Positions 9,675 to 18,077 of a stretch of 64,000 nucleotides of DNA are shown here, piece after piece (position 1 is the stretch's first letter; every line of letters begins with the position of its first letter). The stretch spans positions 868,001 to 932,000 of the forward strand of contig NZ_BSUM01000001.1 in NCBI RefSeq assembly GCF_030161595.1, written 5' to 3'. This stretch comes from Litorihabitans aurantiacus (GTDB taxonomy: Bacteria; Actinomycetota; Actinomycetes; Actinomycetales; Beutenbergiaceae). The translations under genes and the position numbers were made by a program. The notes beneath the pieces were generated by a model. It did not search any database and was not told the origin of the DNA. It worked only from the letters and a program-made list of their open reading frames with translations.

Positions 9675-11215
9675 CCACCCGTCCGGAGCTCGACGCCGTC
9701 CCCACCGGCTCGCAGCTGCGCGCCCTCACCCGTGCCGCCCGTCGGGGCCACGGCGGCGCCCCGCTCTCGCAGCTCGTCGGAGACGCCTACACCTACCTGC
9801 TCACCCTCGTGGTCACGGTCGCGCTGGCCATCAGCGGCGCGCACGTGCTCGGCGCCGACTTCAGCGGTACCGAGCAGGGGTCCGCGTTCGACGCCGGCTG
9901 GCTCTGGCTCGTCGCCGGTCTCACCGTCGCGGGCCTCGCGCTCGGTGTCCTCGCCCGCCTCGGACCCATCGGTGTCGGCGGCGCCGGTGCGCTGTGGTGG
10001 CTCCCCACGCCGGCCGACCGCCTCTCGCTCCTGCGCCCGACGGCGACGGCGTGGATCGCCTCGACCGCGCTCGGCGGGGCGATCGCCGGGGGAGCGATCA
10101 GTGCTCTGACGCACGCCGGTCCGGCCACGATCGTGTGGGCCGTGCTCGCCGGCGCCGGTCTCGGGGCGGCGCTCGCGGCCGCCGTCGCGATCACCCAGAC
10201 GACCCCCGCCTCCCGCAGCCGGGCCCGGCGTCTGGCGCTGGCCGGCGACCTCCTGGCGATGGTCGCCGTCGCGCTGTGGATCGGGGTGGGTCTCGCGGGG
10301 GTCGCGGCGCCGTCGGCGCCCGCGCTCGTCGTCGCGGTCGTGGCGCTCGCGGCGGGGGTGGCCGCCGTCGTCGTGCTCCTGCGCCGACTGGCGCAGATCC
10401 CCGGCGCCGCGCTGCGCGACCGCGGCGCGCGCACCGGCATGGCGACCTTCGCCATCAGCACCCTCGACATGCGCGAGCTCGGCCGCGTCCTGACCGACCC
10501 CGGCCGCGACCAGCGCCGCCGCACGCTGTCGATGGGCTGGGTGCGCGGGGTCGTCGGGGCGATCACGACGGCGGACGCGCTCCTCCTCCTGCGGGCGCCG
10601 CGCCAGCTGGTGGTGCTGGTCGCGAGCCTCGGGCTACCGGTCGCCGTGACGACGGCGGGCGCCTCGCAGGTGCTCGCGGCGCTGGCGTTCGTCGTCGGCG
10701 TCTACCTCGCCGCCAACGCCGTCACCGCCGGTGCGCGCGAGGCGGAGCACGCCCCCGCGCTCGACCGCGCGTTCGGCATCTCCGCCCGCGCGGCACGCGC
10801 GATCCGCCTGATCGTGCCGAGCCTCGTGTGCCTGATGTGGTCGGGCGCGGCCGTCGCGCTCCTGCGCGGGCTCGAGCTCGGATGGGTGGTGCAGCTCGTC
10901 CTGTTCGCCCCGGCGATCGCCGCCGCCGCGACCAAGGCGGCCTACCGCAACCCGCCCGACTGGAGCCGCCCGCTCGTCGTGTCGCCGATGGGGGCGTTCC
11001 CGCCCGGGATCGTCACCTCGCTCGCGACGGGACCGATCCTCGCGGTCGTGGCGTGCCTGCCCGTGATCATCGCGCTGTTCGTGGGGCCCCGGCCGGTCCT
11101 CGCGGCCCTGCAGGTCCTGGTGACGGCGATCCTCGTGGCGGTCGCGACCCACGCGCGGCGGCGGAAGGTGCGGGCGGGCGCGTCGGGCGCCTTCGCGGCC
11201 CCGCCACGGGACTAG
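9671..11215 (+). CDS. Multi-spanning ABC permease-like membrane protein (DUF6297 type)
   Basis: Integral membrane protein of 514 residues with about ten or more hydrophobic segments (for example YLLTLVVTVALAISGAHVLG near residue 45 and clusters to the C-terminus). The sequence resembles actinobacterial DUF6297 proteins, which sit next to ABC ATPases downstream of recG. It starts inside the ATPase stop codon, so translation is coupled. Ends with a basic tail (THARRRKVRAG). Substrate unknown. Confidence 0.75.
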   Translation: MTTRPELDAVPTGSQLRALTRAARRGHGGAPLSQLVGDAYTYLLTLVVTVALAISGAHVLGADFSGTEQGSAFDAGWLWLVAGLTVAGLALGVLARLGPIGVGGAGALWWLPTPADRLSLLRPTATAWIASTALGGAIAGGAISALTHAGPATIVWAVLAGAGLGAALAAAVAITQTTPASRSRARRLALAGDLLAMVAVALWIGVGLAGVAAPSAPALVVAVVALAAGVAAVVVLLRRLAQIPGAALRDRGARTGMATFAISTLDMRELGRVLTDPGRDQRRRTLSMGWVRGVVGAITTADALLLLRAPRQLVVLVASLGLPVAVTTAGASQVLAALAFVVGVYLAANAVTAGAREAEHAPALDRAFGISARAARAIRLIVPSLVCLMWSGAAVALLRGLELGWVVQLVLFAPAIAAAATKAAYRNPPDWSRPLVVSPMGAFPPGIVTSLATGPILAVVACLPVIIALFVGPRPVLAALQVLVTAILVAVATHARRRKVRAGASGAFAAPPRD

Positions 11216-11228
11216 GTCGCGGCGACCG

Positions 11229-11234
11229 TAGGCT
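11229..11234 (+). promoter_or_regulatory. Leaderless -10 element of rsmD
   Basis: TAGGCT, 6 nt before the GTG at 11241. Confidence 0.6.
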
Positions 11235-11240
11235 GGCGCG

Positions 11241-11828
11241 GTGGCACGGATCATCGCGGGGACGCACGGCGGACGCACCATCGCGGTGCCGGCGAAGGGG
11301 ACCCGCCCCACGACCGACCGCGTGCGGGAGGCGCTGTTCGCCCGCCTGGACCACCACGACCTCGTCGACGGGCGTCGCGTCCTCGACCTGTACGCGGGTT
11401 CGGGGGCGCTGGGCCTGGAGGCCGCGAGCCGCGGGGCGTCCCGCGTGGTGCTGGTCGAGGCGGCGCGCCAGGCCGCCCAGGTCTGCCGCGAGAACGTGGG
11501 GGCGCTGGGGCTGCGCGACGTCGTCGAGGTGGTGCCGCGCAAGGTCGAGGCCTACCTCGCCTCCGACGCGGCCGCGCCCGTCGCGGGCGAGCGCTTCGGG
11601 CTCGTGTTCGTCGACCCGCCCTACGACCTGGGCGAGGCGGACCTGACACGGGCGCTCGATGCGCTCGCGACGCACCTGGACGAGGACGCCGTCGTGGTGG
11701 TGGAGCGCTCGACACGCAGTCCCGAGCCGGCGCTGCCGGAGGGCCTGGAGCTCTGGGAGACGCGCCGTTACGGCGAGACCGCGCTCCACCTGCTCGAGCG
11801 GGCCCCCCACGACCACGCGCAGGCATAG
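11241..11828 (+). CDS. rsmD: 16S rRNA (guanine966-N2)-methyltransferase RsmD
   Basis: SAM-dependent methyltransferase acting on G966 of 16S rRNA during 30S assembly; 195 residues, normal size. Signatures are IIAGTHGGRTI and GTRPTTDRVREALF at the N-terminus, the SAM-binding VLDLYAGSGALGLEAASRG and the catalytic FVDPPYD. The adjacent downstream gene is coaD, a very common pairing in Actinomycetota. Confidence 0.95.
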   Translation: MARIIAGTHGGRTIAVPAKGTRPTTDRVREALFARLDHHDLVDGRRVLDLYAGSGALGLEAASRGASRVVLVEAARQAAQVCRENVGALGLRDVVEVVPRKVEAYLASDAAAPVAGERFGLVFVDPPYDLGEADLTRALDALATHLDEDAVVVVERSTRSPEPALPEGLELWETRRYGETALHLLERAPHDHAQA

Positions 11829-11831
11829 GCT
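11826..11831 (+). promoter_or_regulatory. Leaderless -10 element of coaD
   Basis: TAGGCT overlapping the rsmD stop codon, 6 nt before the GTG at 11838. Confidence 0.55.
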
Positions 11832-11837
11832 GCTCGG

Positions 11838-12341
11838 GTGCGCACCGCCGTCGTCCCGGGCAGCTTCGACCCGGTCACCCTGGGCCATCTCGACGTCGTC
11901 GCCCGCGCCCGCGCGCTCGCGGACGAGGTGGTGGTCGCCGTCGGGCGCAACGCGGGCAAGACCCCGCTCCTGACCGCCGACGAGCGACGGGACGCGATCG
12001 CGGAGGCCGTCGCCGACCTCCCGGGCGTGCGCGCCGAGATCATCCCCGGCCTGCTGGTGGACTTCTGCCGTGACGTCGCGACGGCGTCCGGCGGCGACGT
12101 CTTCATCGTCAAGGGCCTGCGCGGCGGGGGAGACCTCGACGCCGAGGCGCCCATGGCCGCGATGAACCGGCACCTGTCCGGCGTCGAGACGGTCTTCGTC
12201 GTCGGCGCGGGCCACCTCAACCACATCGCGAGCTCGATGGTGCGTGACGTCGCGCGCCACGGGGGAGCGATCGACGACCTCGTCCCGCCCGGAACCGCCG
12301 ACCTGGTGCGGGCACGCCTGGAGCTAGGAGAGCCCCGATGA
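11838..12341 (+). CDS. coaD: Phosphopantetheine adenylyltransferase
   Basis: Transfers AMP from ATP to 4'-phosphopantetheine, the penultimate step of CoA synthesis. 167 residues. The nucleotidyltransferase motif PGSFDPVTLGHLDVVARA carries the TxGH signature; VVAVGRNAGK and the substrate-binding VKGLRGGGDLDAEAPMAAMNR follow, and HIASSMVRDVA replaces the usual ISSSLVRE. It overlaps the next gene by 4 nt (ATGA). Confidence 0.95.
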   Translation: MRTAVVPGSFDPVTLGHLDVVARARALADEVVVAVGRNAGKTPLLTADERRDAIAEAVADLPGVRAEIIPGLLVDFCRDVATASGGDVFIVKGLRGGGDLDAEAPMAAMNRHLSGVETVFVVGAGHLNHIASSMVRDVARHGGAIDDLVPPGTADLVRARLELGEPR

Positions 12342-12832
12342 GCACGAACAGCGCCGATCCCTCCGCCCCGCTCCTGGGGCTGCTCGACGACGTCGCCACC
12401 CTGGTGAGCGGCGCGCGGGCCATGCCGATGAGCGCCTCGGTGATGGTCAACCGGGCCGAGGTGCTCGACCTCGTGGCCGCGGCGCGCGACGCCGTGCCCG
12501 ACCAGGTGGCCGCCGCCGACCAGATCGTCACCGACGCCGAGGCGGTGCTCTCGCGCGCCAAGGACGAGGCGGCGCAGCTGGTCGCGAAGGCGCGCGCCGA
12601 GGCCGAGGAGCTCGTCTCCGAGCACGAGATCACCCAGGGGGCGCACGCGCGCGCCGCCGAGATCGAGGCGGCCGCGCAGGCGCGGGTCGTCGAGCTCGAG
12701 GCCGGTGCGGACTCCTACTGCGACGCGCGGCTCGCGCAGTTCGAGGTCGACATCGACGCGGTCAAGCAGCAGGTGCTCGCCGGGCGTGCGCGCCTCGCCG
12801 CACGCCAGGGCGGGCGCCGCGAGCAGGGCTGA
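12338..12832 (+). CDS. Coiled-coil DivIVA-like protein, probable SepIVA homologue
   Basis: 164 residues, mostly alpha-helix. From residue about 60 onward a heptad-rich coiled coil (IVTDAEAVLSRAKDEAAQLVAKARAEAEEL) runs to near the C-terminus. The short N-terminal block LLGLLDDVATLVSGARAMPMSASVMVNRAEVLDL resembles the MPMSASCMVNR segment of mycobacterial Rv2927c (SepIVA), an essential DivIVA-domain septation factor. Context agrees: in Mycobacterium that gene also precedes the DUF177 gene and rnc. Role in septation or polar growth is inferred. Translationally coupled to coaD. Confidence 0.75.
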   Translation: MSTNSADPSAPLLGLLDDVATLVSGARAMPMSASVMVNRAEVLDLVAAARDAVPDQVAAADQIVTDAEAVLSRAKDEAAQLVAKARAEAEELVSEHEITQGAHARAAEIEAAAQARVVELEAGADSYCDARLAQFEVDIDAVKQQVLAGRARLAARQGGRREQG

Positions 12833-12845
12833 GGCGGCGGTGCGC

Positions 12846-12851
12846 TAGGAT
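12846..12851 (+). promoter_or_regulatory. -10 element upstream of the DUF177 gene
   Basis: TAGGAT about 90 nt before the GTG at 12941. Unlike its neighbours this transcript would have a leader, which contains a small GACGGG/CCCGTC hairpin near 12885-12898. Confidence 0.45.
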
Positions 12852-12940
12852 CGTCCGTCGGCCCGACGCCCGTTCGACCGTTGCGACGGGACTCCCGTCC
12901 TCGGACCGACGCCCCACCCCACCTCTCCAGGAGCCGCCGC

Positions 12941-13513
12941 GTGCAGTCGCGCTCACCGTTCGCCGTCACCACCCGTGACCTGGCGCGCCGTCCCGGTGCG
13001 CAGCGCACCCTCGACCTCGAGGTGGCGGCCCCCGCCGACCTCGCGATCGAGGTGATCGGCGTGCCCGAGGGTGCGAGGGTCGATCTGTCCCTGCGGCTGG
13101 AGTCCGTGATGGAGGGCGTCCTCGTGACCGGCGAGGCGCACGCCCCTCTGGTGGGGGAGTGCGTGCGCTGCCTCGGCGAGGTGCGCGACGAGATCGACGT
13201 GACGTTCTCCGAGCTGTACGCCTACCCGGGCGCCATCGAGGTCCACCCGGACGACGACGAGGCCGAGGACATCCAGACGCTCGAGGGCGACGAGATCGAC
13301 CTCGAGCAGACGGTGCGCGACGCCGTCGTGCTGGCCCTGCCGTTCCAGCCGTACTGCCGGCCGGACTGCGCGGGACTGTGCGCGCAGTGCGGCAAGAACC
13401 TCAACACCGACCCGCACGACCACGACCAGATCGACATCCGGTGGGCCGCGCTCAAGGAGTCGCTCGAGAGCGACGACACCCCGCCGGGCGATCGACCCGG
13501 CTCCCCGGCCTGA
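12941..13513 (+). CDS. DUF177/YceD family protein (23S rRNA accumulation protein)
   Basis: 190-residue DUF177 protein. The family (YceD in E. coli) is needed for normal 23S rRNA levels and is nearly always co-encoded with rpmF, as here. Zinc-like cysteines are visible: CVRCLGEV in the middle and CRPDCAGLCAQCGKN near the C-terminus, with the conserved DPHDHDQIDIRWAALKESL end. The acidic segment HPDDDEAEDIQTLEGDEIDLEQ is typical. GTG at 12941 is set by CAGGAG 7-8 nt upstream. Confidence 0.9.
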   Translation: MQSRSPFAVTTRDLARRPGAQRTLDLEVAAPADLAIEVIGVPEGARVDLSLRLESVMEGVLVTGEAHAPLVGECVRCLGEVRDEIDVTFSELYAYPGAIEVHPDDDEAEDIQTLEGDEIDLEQTVRDAVVLALPFQPYCRPDCAGLCAQCGKNLNTDPHDHDQIDIRWAALKESLESDDTPPGDRPGSPA

Positions 13514-13564
13514 GGCCTCGCACACACGCGAGCCGATCCGCGCCGACCAGCACCGTCCATGCCG

Positions 13565-13570
13565 TAGGAT
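13565..13570 (+). promoter_or_regulatory. -10 element of rpmF
   Basis: TAGGAT 40 nt before the GTG at 13610. The leader contains GAAGGAATGAGG as ribosome binding site. Confidence 0.5.
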
Positions 13571-13609
13571 CATCTCCGGCTTTGACCTTTGAAGGAATGA
13601 GGAAACACC

Positions 13610-13798
13610 GTGGCTGTTCCCAAGCGCAAGATGTCGCGCAGCAACACCCGTGCGCGCCGTTCGCAGTGGAAGGCGACCCCGGCGACGCTCAGCACCTGCC
13701 CGAAGTGCAAGGCCCCGCGCCTCTCGCACCAGGCGTGCCCGTCCTGCGGCGCCTACGGTGAGCGCACCTACGCCGAGGCGATCCGCTCCGACGCCTGA
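13610..13798 (+). CDS. rpmF: 50S ribosomal protein L32
   Basis: Large-subunit ribosomal protein, 62 residues, starting [20 protein letters not shown]. The zinc ribbon is complete: CPKCKAPR and [10 protein letters not shown]. Follows the DUF177 gene, its usual partner, and precedes rnc by 5 nt to the annotated start. Confidence 0.97.
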   Translation: MAVPKRKMSRSNTRARRSQWKATPATLSTCPKCKAPRLSHQACPSCGAYGERTYAEAIRSDA

Positions 13799-13803
13799 GC
13801 GTC

Positions 13804-14667
13804 GTGCCGAGATCTTCCAGCCCCCGCGGGGGTCGATCAGCGCCCCAGGCCACGCGAGTGGCGCCTGGGGCGCTGATCGCGTCTCTCGGTGAGCAGATCG
13901 ACCCCGAGCTCCTCGTGCTCGCCCTGACCCACCGGTCGTTCGCGCACGAGGCCGGCGGCATCCCCACCAACGAGCGCCTGGAGTTCCTCGGCGACTCCGT
14001 GCTCGGGGTCGTGGTGACCGAGCACCTCTTCACCCACCACCCGGACGTGCCCGAGGGGTCGCTCGCGAAGATGCGGGCGGCGTGCGTGTCGCAGCGTGCC
14101 CTGGCCAGCGTGGCCGGTCCGCTCGGGCTCGGCCGGGCGCTGCTGCTGGGTCGCGGCGAGGCCGCCTCCGGCGGCGCCGAGAAGGACTCGATCCTCTCCG
14201 ACACGCTCGAGGCCGTCATCGGCGCGACGTTCCTGAGCGTCGGCCTGGACCGCACCCGCACGATGGTGCTCCGGCTCCTCGAACCGCTGCTGTCCTCCGC
14301 CGCGAGCGCGGGGGCCGGGCTCGACTGGAAGACGAGTCTCCAGGAGCGCTCCGCCGAGCTGGGCCTCGGCGTCCCGGCCTACCACGTCGACCACACCGGC
14401 CCCGACCACGCCCGCAGCTTCACCGCCCGGGTGACGCTCTCGGGCGTCGAGCGCGGGCACGGCACCGGCACGGCGAAGAAGCACGCCGAGCAGGGCGCGG
14501 CCGAGATGGCGTTCCTCGCGCTCGTCGATCCAACGCCCGACGGCGCACCTCCCACGGCACCGCCGCTCACGCCGGCACCCGGCGCTCCCGCGTCGACGGC
14601 CGCCGGTGCGGCCGCCGCGGACGACGGCCCGCCCGCCGCCGCGGCGCCGGAGCCCGACGCGGTCTGA
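13804..14667 (+). CDS. rnc: Ribonuclease III
   Basis: Double-strand-specific endoribonuclease that processes rRNA precursors and structured mRNAs. The RNase III domain holds [12 protein letters not shown], the signature [13 protein letters not shown] (catalytic Glu and Asp) and [13 protein letters not shown]; a double-stranded RNA binding domain follows ([13 protein letters not shown] to [19 protein letters not shown]). A Pro/Ala-rich tail of about 45 residues extends beyond it. The start is uncertain: GTG 13804 gives a non-conserved N-terminus, while an in-frame GTG at 13858 would start [13 protein letters not shown] and place a strong hairpin at the very 5' end. Total 287 residues from 13804. 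It overlaps mutM closely. Confidence 0.95.
   Translation: MPRSSSPRGGRSAPQATRVAPGALIASLGEQIDPELLVLALTHRSFAHEAGGIPTNERLEFLGDSVLGVVVTEHLFTHHPDVPEGSLAKMRAACVSQRALASVAGPLGLGRALLLGRGEAASGGAEKDSILSDTLEAVIGATFLSVGLDRTRTMVLRLLEPLLSSAASAGAGLDWKTSLQERSAELGLGVPAYHVDHTGPDHARSFTARVTLSGVERGHGTGTAKKHAEQGAAEMAFLALVDPTPDGAPPTAPPLTPAPGAPASTAAGAAAADDGPPAAAAPEPDAV
13834..13879 (+). promoter_or_regulatory. 17-bp perfect hairpin at the 5' end of rnc
   Basis: 13834-13850 pairs perfectly with 13863-13879 (CGATCAGCGCCCCAGGC and its complement) across a 12-nt loop that can pair further. A small CCCCCGCGGGGG palindrome lies just upstream at 13821-13832. A long double helix here is a natural RNase III substrate and may autoregulate rnc or terminate rpmF transcripts. 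Confidence 0.7.
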
Positions 14668-14668
14668 C

Positions 14669-15646
14669 GTGCCCGAGCTCCCCGAGGTCGAGACGGTCCG
14701 CGCGGGTCTGGAGGCCCACGTCGTGGGCCGCACGATCGCGTCCGCGCGCGTCGGCGGGGCCCGGGCGGCCCGCCGCAGCCTCGGCGGTGCCCGCCACCTC
14801 GAGGAGGGCCTGGCCGGTGCGCACGTCGCGGCCGCGGTCCGCCGGGGAAAGTTCGTGTGGCTGACCCTCGCGGACGCGGACGGCACCGACGGCGCCACCG
14901 GAACCGGTGCGGCGCCCCACCCGGCGCCCGACGTCGACCGCTCCGCCCTCCTGTTCCACCTCGGGATGAGCGGCCAGCTCCTGGTGCGCGGTGCGCCCGA
15001 CGCCGTCGACCTGCCGCAGCCGCGCCACCTCGCCGCGCGGCTGTCCTTCACCGACGGCGGCGTGCTCGACTTCGTGGACCAGCGCACGTTCGGCTACCTC
15101 GCGCTCGACCCGCTCGTCCCGACGGCGGACGGCGGCCCCGGGGGCGACGCCGGGAGCGGAACCGCCGGCCCCGAGGTCCCCGCCCAGGTCGCCCACATCG
15201 CGCGCGACCTGCTCGACCCCACCCTGGACCTGGCCGCCCTCGTGCGCCGGTTCCGGCTGCGCCGCACCACGATCAAGCGCGCGCTGCTGGACCAGACCCT
15301 CGCCTCCGGCGTCGGGAACATCTACGCCGACGAGGCGCTGTGGCGCGCGAAGGTGCACCCGGAGCGCGCGCTCGCCGGCATGGCGCCCGCCACGGTGCGC
15401 CGCGTGCTGGAGCGGGCCGCCGAGGTGATGCGGCAGGCACTCGTCCAGGGCGGTACGTCGTTCGACGCGCTGTACGTCAACGTCAACGGCGCCTCGGGCT
15501 ACTTCGACCGCTCGCTCGCGGTCTACGGCCAGCAGGGCCGCCCGTGCCCGCGCTGCGAGGCGCGCATCGCGCGGCTGGTGTTCGCCAACCGCTCCTCGCA
15601 CGTGTGCCCGCGGTGCCAGCGGGCGCCGTCGCCGACGCCTCGATAA
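14669..15646 (+). CDS. mutM: Formamidopyrimidine-DNA glycosylase
   Basis: Base-excision repair glycosylase/AP lyase removing oxidised purines such as 8-oxoguanine. 325 residues. The N-terminus after Met removal is [10 protein letters not shown], with the catalytic Pro and Glu; the helix-two-turn-helix and DNA-contacting [18 protein letters not shown] and a C-terminal zinc finger CPRCEARI...SSHVCPRCQ are present. Two inserts rich in Gly/Asp/Ala (after [10 protein letters not shown] and after PTADGGPGG) are longer than in E. coli. The GTG at 14669 lies 1 nt after the rnc stop, so the two genes are cotranscribed. Confidence 0.96.
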   Translation: MPELPEVETVRAGLEAHVVGRTIASARVGGARAARRSLGGARHLEEGLAGAHVAAAVRRGKFVWLTLADADGTDGATGTGAAPHPAPDVDRSALLFHLGMSGQLLVRGAPDAVDLPQPRHLAARLSFTDGGVLDFVDQRTFGYLALDPLVPTADGGPGGDAGSGTAGPEVPAQVAHIARDLLDPTLDLAALVRRFRLRRTTIKRALLDQTLASGVGNIYADEALWRAKVHPERALAGMAPATVRRVLERAAEVMRQALVQGGTSFDALYVNVNGASGYFDRSLAVYGQQGRPCPRCEARIARLVFANRSSHVCPRCQRAPSPTPR

Positions 15647-15649
15647 CCT
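15644..15649 (+). promoter_or_regulatory. Leaderless -10 element of the response regulator
   Basis: TAACCT inside the last codons of mutM, 6 nt before the GTG at 15656. Confidence 0.55.
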
Positions 15650-15655
15650 GGGGGC

Positions 15656-16288
15656 GTGCACGAACCCACCAGCGTCATGATCGTCGACGACCACGAGGTC
15701 GTGCGTCGCGGCATCGCCGACGTCGTCTCCGCCGCGGACGGGCTCGAGGTCGTCGCCGAGGCGGGAACAGTGGCGGACGCCGTCCGCCGGGGTGGCCTGC
15801 TGCGGCCCGCCGTCGCGCTCGTGGACCTCCAGCTGCCGGACGGTACCGGTATCGAGGTCATCCGCGCGCTCGCGACGTCCTCGCCGCAGACGCGCGCGGT
15901 CGTCCTGACCTCGTTCGACGACGACGACGCCGTGGCCGCCGCGGTCGAGTCCGGCGCCCGCGCCTACGTGCTCAAGACGGTGCGCGGCGCCGAGATCGTC
16001 GACGTCGTGCGCGCCGTCGCGGCCGGGCGCACGCTCCTGGACGAGCGGACCCTCACCCGGCGCCGCCAGGCCCACCCCGACCCCACCGACCAGCTCACCG
16101 CCAGCGAGACGCGCGTGCTGGAGCTCGTGGCCACGGGGATGACGAACCGCGACATCGCCGAGCGCCTCGGCCTCGCGGAGAAGACGGTCAAGAACCACGT
16201 GACCTCGATGCTCGCGAAGCTCGGGCTCTCGCGCCGCACCCAGGTCATCGCCTGGGTCGCGAGCCAGCACAGCACCACCTGGCGCTGA
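15656..16288 (+). CDS. NarL/FixJ-family response regulator, DevR/DosR-like
   Basis: Two-component regulator of 210 residues. The receiver domain starts SVMIVDDHEVVRRGI, has the phosphoacceptor Asp in ALVDLQLPDG and the Lys in VLKTVRGAE. The C-terminal LuxR helix-turn-helix reads LTASETRVLELVATGMTNRDIAERLGL, and its recognition helix EKTVKNHVTSMLAKLGLSRRTQ closely matches that of mycobacterial DevR/DosR, including the DNA-contacting Lys-Asn pair. The gene converges on a DevS-like kinase gene 38 nt away and is the obvious partner. Predicted to act on the cyd promoter, which has a DosR-like box. Confidence 0.9.
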   Translation: MHEPTSVMIVDDHEVVRRGIADVVSAADGLEVVAEAGTVADAVRRGGLLRPAVALVDLQLPDGTGIEVIRALATSSPQTRAVVLTSFDDDDAVAAAVESGARAYVLKTVRGAEIVDVVRAVAAGRTLLDERTLTRRRQAHPDPTDQLTASETRVLELVATGMTNRDIAERLGLAEKTVKNHVTSMLAKLGLSRRTQVIAWVASQHSTTWR

Positions 16289-16326
16289 GTCTCCACCGAC
16301 GCTGAGCGACTCCCGGCGCTGAGCGC

Positions 16327-18077
16327 CTAGCGGATCCAGCCCTCCCAGAGCAGCTCCGACCCGCCGCCGGGCGCCGGGGCGAGCCGGGCGACGCCGTCGT
16401 GGTCCTGCGCCCGCGCCGCCAGGTTGGCGAGCCCGCTGCGGCGGTCGGTGGCGGGGTCGGGGCCGCGACCGTCGTCGGTGACGAGCACGCGCACCGAGCG
16501 CGCGGCGACGTCGATCTCCACGCGCGCGCTGGTCGCCTGCGCGTGCCGTGCCACGTTCGAGAGGCCCTCGCGCACGACGGCGACGACGTCGTCACCCAGC
16601 TCGACGCCGAGCCGCGCGTCGATCTCGTCGGACTCCTCGCCGTCGGCGTCGGCGCGCGCCAGCTGCTCGCCGTCGAGCGTGAGGAGCATCGAGGGGGCGA
16701 ACCCCAGGCTGGCGCGCGCGAGCGACGCCTCGCGCACGAGCCGCTCGACGACGGGCAGCTGCTCGTCGCGGTCCCGCAGCGACCGCACGATGCCGCGGAT
16801 CTGGCGCACCCCCTCGTCGACGCCGTCGATGGCCTGCTCCAGCTCCGAGCGGATCTCGGCAGCGCGCGGGGCGTCCTCGAGCAGCGACGTGGCGTGCTCG
16901 AGCCGCATCCCGGTCGCGAACAGCTGCTGGATCGCGAGGTCGTGCAGGTCGCGCGCGATGCGGTTGCGCTCGGACAGGAGGAGGCCACGTCCTCGGCGTG
17001 CCGTGCCGCCGCGAGCCGCAGCGCCAGCGCGGCCTGCGCACCGAAGTCGTGCGCGAGCGCGAGGTCGTCGGTGGTGAAGGCCGGGCGTCCGGGCAGTCGG
17101 AACAGGATGAGGACGCCGACGCTCGCGGCCGTCACCTCCCGGTGCGCCTCCGGTCCGGGGATCGGGGCCCCGACAGACCCGGCCGACCCGGCCGACCCGG
17201 GCTCGCCGGCACGTACGCGCCCCCGTCCCCCTCCCGGCTGCAGCGGGGCGTAGAGCGCCCGCTCGAAGACGCGCGCCGGTTCCACGAACCGGTGCGCCTC
17301 GCGCGCGATCGAGTCCACGAGCTGGCCGTGCCCGGTCGTGACGGTCTGCGCCGCCGGACCGTGGCGGGGCAGGGTCTGACCGATGAGGTCCTGGGCGTGG
17401 GTTCCGTCGACGATCTCGACCACCCACGCGTCGTCGAGCGACGGCAGCACGATCGCGGCGGCGTCGGCGTCCGCGACCTCACGGATGCGGTGCGCGACGA
17501 GCTGCAGCACGTCCTCCTCGTCGTCGCCCTGGAGGAGCTGCGTCGTGATCTCCTGCGAGACGGCGAGCCAGCGCTCGCGGACGCGGGCGCGGCGGTAGAG
17601 GCGCGAGTTCCCGATCGCGACGGCGGCGGCCGCCGCGAGCAGCTGCACGACGTCGACGTCCTCGGCCGTGAAGCCGCCCTCCTTCTCAGCCAGGTAGAGC
17701 CGCCCGAGCAGCTCGCCGCTGGCGACGACCGGGACCCCGAGGAACGCCCGCATCACCGGGTGGCCCGGCGGGAAACCGCCGAAGCTCGGGTGCTGGGTGA
17801 GGTCGTCGAGGAGCAGGACGCCGGCGTCGGGCAGCGCCCCCAGCACGCCGGTCCCGCGCGGCGGCCGGCCGAGCAGGTCCGCGGTCGGCGAGGGCATGCC
17901 CTGCTGCACGAACGTCGAGGTCTCGCCGTGCGAGTCGAGCTCCGCGAGCGCGGCGTAGGCGGCACCCGTGTGCTCGGCGGCGTCGGCCACGAGCTGCGCG
18001 AGGACCTGCTCGGCGTCGAGCTGCCCGGCCAGGCGCAGCAGCCGCGTGAGCAGCGCGGGGGTGACGGGGGTGCTCAC
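16327..18077 (-). CDS. GAF-domain sensor histidine kinase, DevS/DosS-like, one frame break
   Basis: Cytoplasmic sensor kinase of about 583 residues without membrane segments. Two GAF domains (about residues 20-160 and 185-345) precede a HisKA_3 dimerisation domain (ERNRIARDLHDLAIQQLF, phosphoacceptor His) and an ATPase domain (REGLSNVARHA, VTDDGRGPDP, GLANLAARA). The first GAF domain carries LDDLTQHPSFGGFPPGHPVMRAFLGVPV, closely like the haem-binding GAF-A of mycobacterial DevS/DosT; His about 106 is a candidate haem ligand. An insert of Gly/Ser/Ala repeats interrupts GAF-B. Frame breaks near 16983, one base missing. Its ATG overlaps the cydC stop by 4 nt, making it the last gene of the cyd operon. 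Confidence 0.9.
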
